This document shows positions 62,734 to 64,000 of a DNA stretch of 64,000 nt, piece after piece. The position numbers were made by a program, and so were the translations under genes. Source of the stretch: Streptomyces seoulensis (GTDB lineage: Bacteria > Actinomycetota > Actinomycetes > Streptomycetales > Streptomycetaceae); assembly GCF_022846655.1 (NCBI RefSeq), contig NZ_AP025667.1:285001-349000 (forward strand). Direction: 5' to 3'. Every line of letters begins with the position of its first letter. Position 1 is the stretch's first letter. The notes below the pieces were generated by a model. It made no database searches and was not told the origin of the DNA. It was given only the letters and a program-made list of their open reading frames with translations.

Positions 62734-62758
62734 TAGCGGGAGTGGGCATGGTGGAGGC

Positions 62759-63232
62759 ATGGCATCGCTCAACGTCGGCAATCTCGGTGAGTATCTGCGC
62801 GAGCAGCGGCGCAACGCACAACTGTCGCTGCGGCAGCTCGCCGACGCCGCCGGGGTGTCGAATCCGTACCTGAGCCAGATCGAGCGCGGGCTGCGCAAGC
62901 CCAGCGCGGAGGTGTTGCAGCAGGTCGCCAAGGCGCTGCGGATCTCCGCCGAGACGCTGTACGTCCGCGCGGGCATCCTCGACGCCGAGCGGGACCGGGA
63001 CGAGGTCGAGACGCGCGCCGTCATCCTCGCCGACCCCTCGCTGAACGAACGGCAGAAGCAGGTCCTGCTCCAGATCTACGAGTCCTTCCGCAAGGAGAAC
63101 GGACTCGGTGGCGAAGGCCCCGTACGACCCGAGGAGTCCGAAGGTACGGAAGCGCAGCCGAGCGACACCCCCGTGAGCGGCACCCGCACGGACGACGGCA
63201 GTGATGCCGGTCCGCGGCGGACGGCCGGATGA
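62759..63232 (+). CDS. XRE family HTH regulator
   Basis: A 157-residue regulator. The N-terminal HTH is NLGEYLREQRRNAQLSLRQLADAAGVSNPYLSQIERGLRKPSAEVLQQVAKALRI, followed by a helical segment (LADPSLNERQKQVLLQIYESFRKEN) and a disordered Ser/Thr/Glu tail. ATG 62759 has GGAGG only 1 nt away, so an unusual initiation or leaderless start should be considered; no better in-frame start exists apart from a GTG inside the palindrome. The HBHA-like gene follows 77 bp downstream. Confidence 0.9.
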   Translation: MASLNVGNLGEYLREQRRNAQLSLRQLADAAGVSNPYLSQIERGLRKPSAEVLQQVAKALRISAETLYVRAGILDAERDRDEVETRAVILADPSLNERQKQVLLQIYESFRKENGLGGEGPVRPEESEGTEAQPSDTPVSGTRTDDGSDAGPRRTAG

Positions 63233-63309
63233 AGCCGGACCAGGGCTCCGGCCACCGCACGCGGACCACACCAACCTCAGCCGAACGCGAATCCGGGAGG
63301 ACCATCACC

Positions 63310-63927
63310 ATGGCCATCACCGACGACCTGCGCAAGACCTTCAGCGACCCGACTCCGCTCTACTTCGCCGCCGGTACCGCCGATCTCGCCATCCGGCAGG
63401 TCCGCAAGGTGCCGAGCCTGGTCGAGCAGCTCCGTGCCGAGGCCCCGGCCCGCATCGAGCAGGTGCGCGGCACCGACCCGAAGGTCGTGCAGGAGCGGGC
63501 CACGGCGCGCGCCAAGGAGGCGCAGGAGACCATCCAGACCAAGGTCAACGGGTTCATCGGCACCCTCGACGTCGACCTCAAGAAGGTCGGCGAGACCGCC
63601 CAGGACCTCGCCCTGCGCGGCGTCGGCGTGGCCGCCGAGTACGCCGTCAAGGCCCGCGAGGCCTACGAGAAGGTCGCCGAGCACGGCGAGCAGGCCGTGA
63701 AGACCTGGCGCGGCGACGCCGCCGAGGAGATCGAGGAATTCGCCATCGCGGTCGAGGGCCAGCCCGAGCCCGGCACGGTCAAGGAGGCCCCGAAGCCGGC
63801 CACCGCCACCGGTCCGGCCGTCGCCAAGCCCGACCCCGCCGCCAAGAAGCCCGTGGCGAAGAAGCCGGCTCCGGCCGCCGCCCGCAAGGCCCCTCAGCCG
63901 AAGAAGCCGACGCCGCCGGCCAAGTGA
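63310..63927 (+). CDS. Heparin-binding haemagglutinin-like protein
   Basis: A 205-residue protein with a long helical, probably coiled-coil N-terminal part (residues 5-155) and a Lys/Pro/Ala-rich tail (KKPVAKKPAPAAARKAPQPKKPTP). This is the layout of mycobacterial HBHA, whose tail binds sulfated sugars; in Streptomyces such proteins are of unknown role. No signal peptide. RBS GGGAGG is 9 nt before ATG. It is probably cotranscribed with or controlled by the XRE gene upstream. Confidence 0.87.
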   Translation: MAITDDLRKTFSDPTPLYFAAGTADLAIRQVRKVPSLVEQLRAEAPARIEQVRGTDPKVVQERATARAKEAQETIQTKVNGFIGTLDVDLKKVGETAQDLALRGVGVAAEYAVKAREAYEKVAEHGEQAVKTWRGDAAEEIEEFAIAVEGQPEPGTVKEAPKPATATGPAVAKPDPAAKKPVAKKPAPAAARKAPQPKKPTPPAK

Positions 63928-63947
63928 CGGCGGACGGCGCGAGAAGT

Positions 63948-63980
63948 ACGGGCCGGGCACCATCGGGGTGCCCGGCCCGT
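63948..63980 (+). terminator. Terminator after the HBHA-like gene
   Basis: ACGGGCCGGGCAC and GTGCCCGGCCCGT form a 13-bp perfect stem with a 7-nt loop, followed by TCTG. Confidence 0.85.
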
Positions 63981-64000
63981 TCTGCGGGTAGCGTGACCGC

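Overview
The window is high-GC actinobacterial DNA, almost certainly the chromosome core of a Streptomyces. Signs are the actinobacterial 23S-5S rRNA end, codon bias of about 70% GC, mycothiol synthase, and close matches (recalled, not searched) to Streptomyces proteins GlnR, Nur, CsoR, RsiG and the DevA/DevB pair. No integrase, transposase, CRISPR array or prophage was seen. Most of the region looks like conserved core rather than recent acquisition.

Layout. 1-3.1 kb: 3' part of a 23S rRNA gene, 5S rRNA and terminator. 3.1-4.3 kb: a cysteine hydrolase and a GNAT enzyme, divergent from a 35-bp gap. 4.3-11.3 kb: a six-gene minus-strand operon for a type IV secretion-like membrane machine (VirB2-, VirB8- and VirB6-like proteins, a VirB4 split into two genes, and a VirD4-like protein with a degenerate P-loop). 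By content and position it probably matches the S. coelicolor cmdABCDEF sporulation cluster. 11.5-16.2 kb: TetR/SDR divergent pair, secreted trypsin-like protease, a lytic transglycosylase-NlpC/P60 wall hydrolase (VirB1-like, a possible partner of the machine) and a PAP2 phosphatase. 16.3-24.1 kb: berberine-bridge-type oxidase, then phosphate transport: pstSCAB behind a PHO box, and convergent pit plus DUF47. 24.3-32.3 kb: csoR, small proteins, a lipoprotein, Nudix, CHAD, polyphosphate kinase, and a GntR/ABC transporter operon. 32.4-44 kb: mshD, ABC-F, an MprAB-like two-component system, an HtrA-type protease, a LacI regulator, glnR, hydrolase, MoaD and envelope proteins. 44.2-49.6 kb: cysteine-containing leader peptide, rhodanese, sseC-like gene, small membrane proteins, nitrobindin-like protein, nur, ygfZ, dtd. 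49.8-54.7 kb: rsiG (c-di-GMP-dependent anti-sigma factor for WhiG), Eis-like acetyltransferase, and the paralogous GntR genes devE-like/devA with devB. 54.8-64 kb: more accessory-looking genes, with several regulators each sitting next to a clear inverted-repeat operator, ending with an XRE regulator and an HBHA-like protein.

Two themes link the window. First, nutrient and metal sensing: phosphate (pst, pit, ppk), nitrogen (GlnR), copper (CsoR), nickel (Nur) and cysteine/sulfur (leader peptide, rhodanese). Second, development: the Cmd-like machine, RsiG and DevA. A third, sequence-level theme is leaderless expression. At least sixteen genes show a TANNNT-like -10 element 6-8 nt before an ATG or GTG, and this was used to choose starts. 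All functional calls come from reading the sequence and recalled family knowledge; no database search was run.
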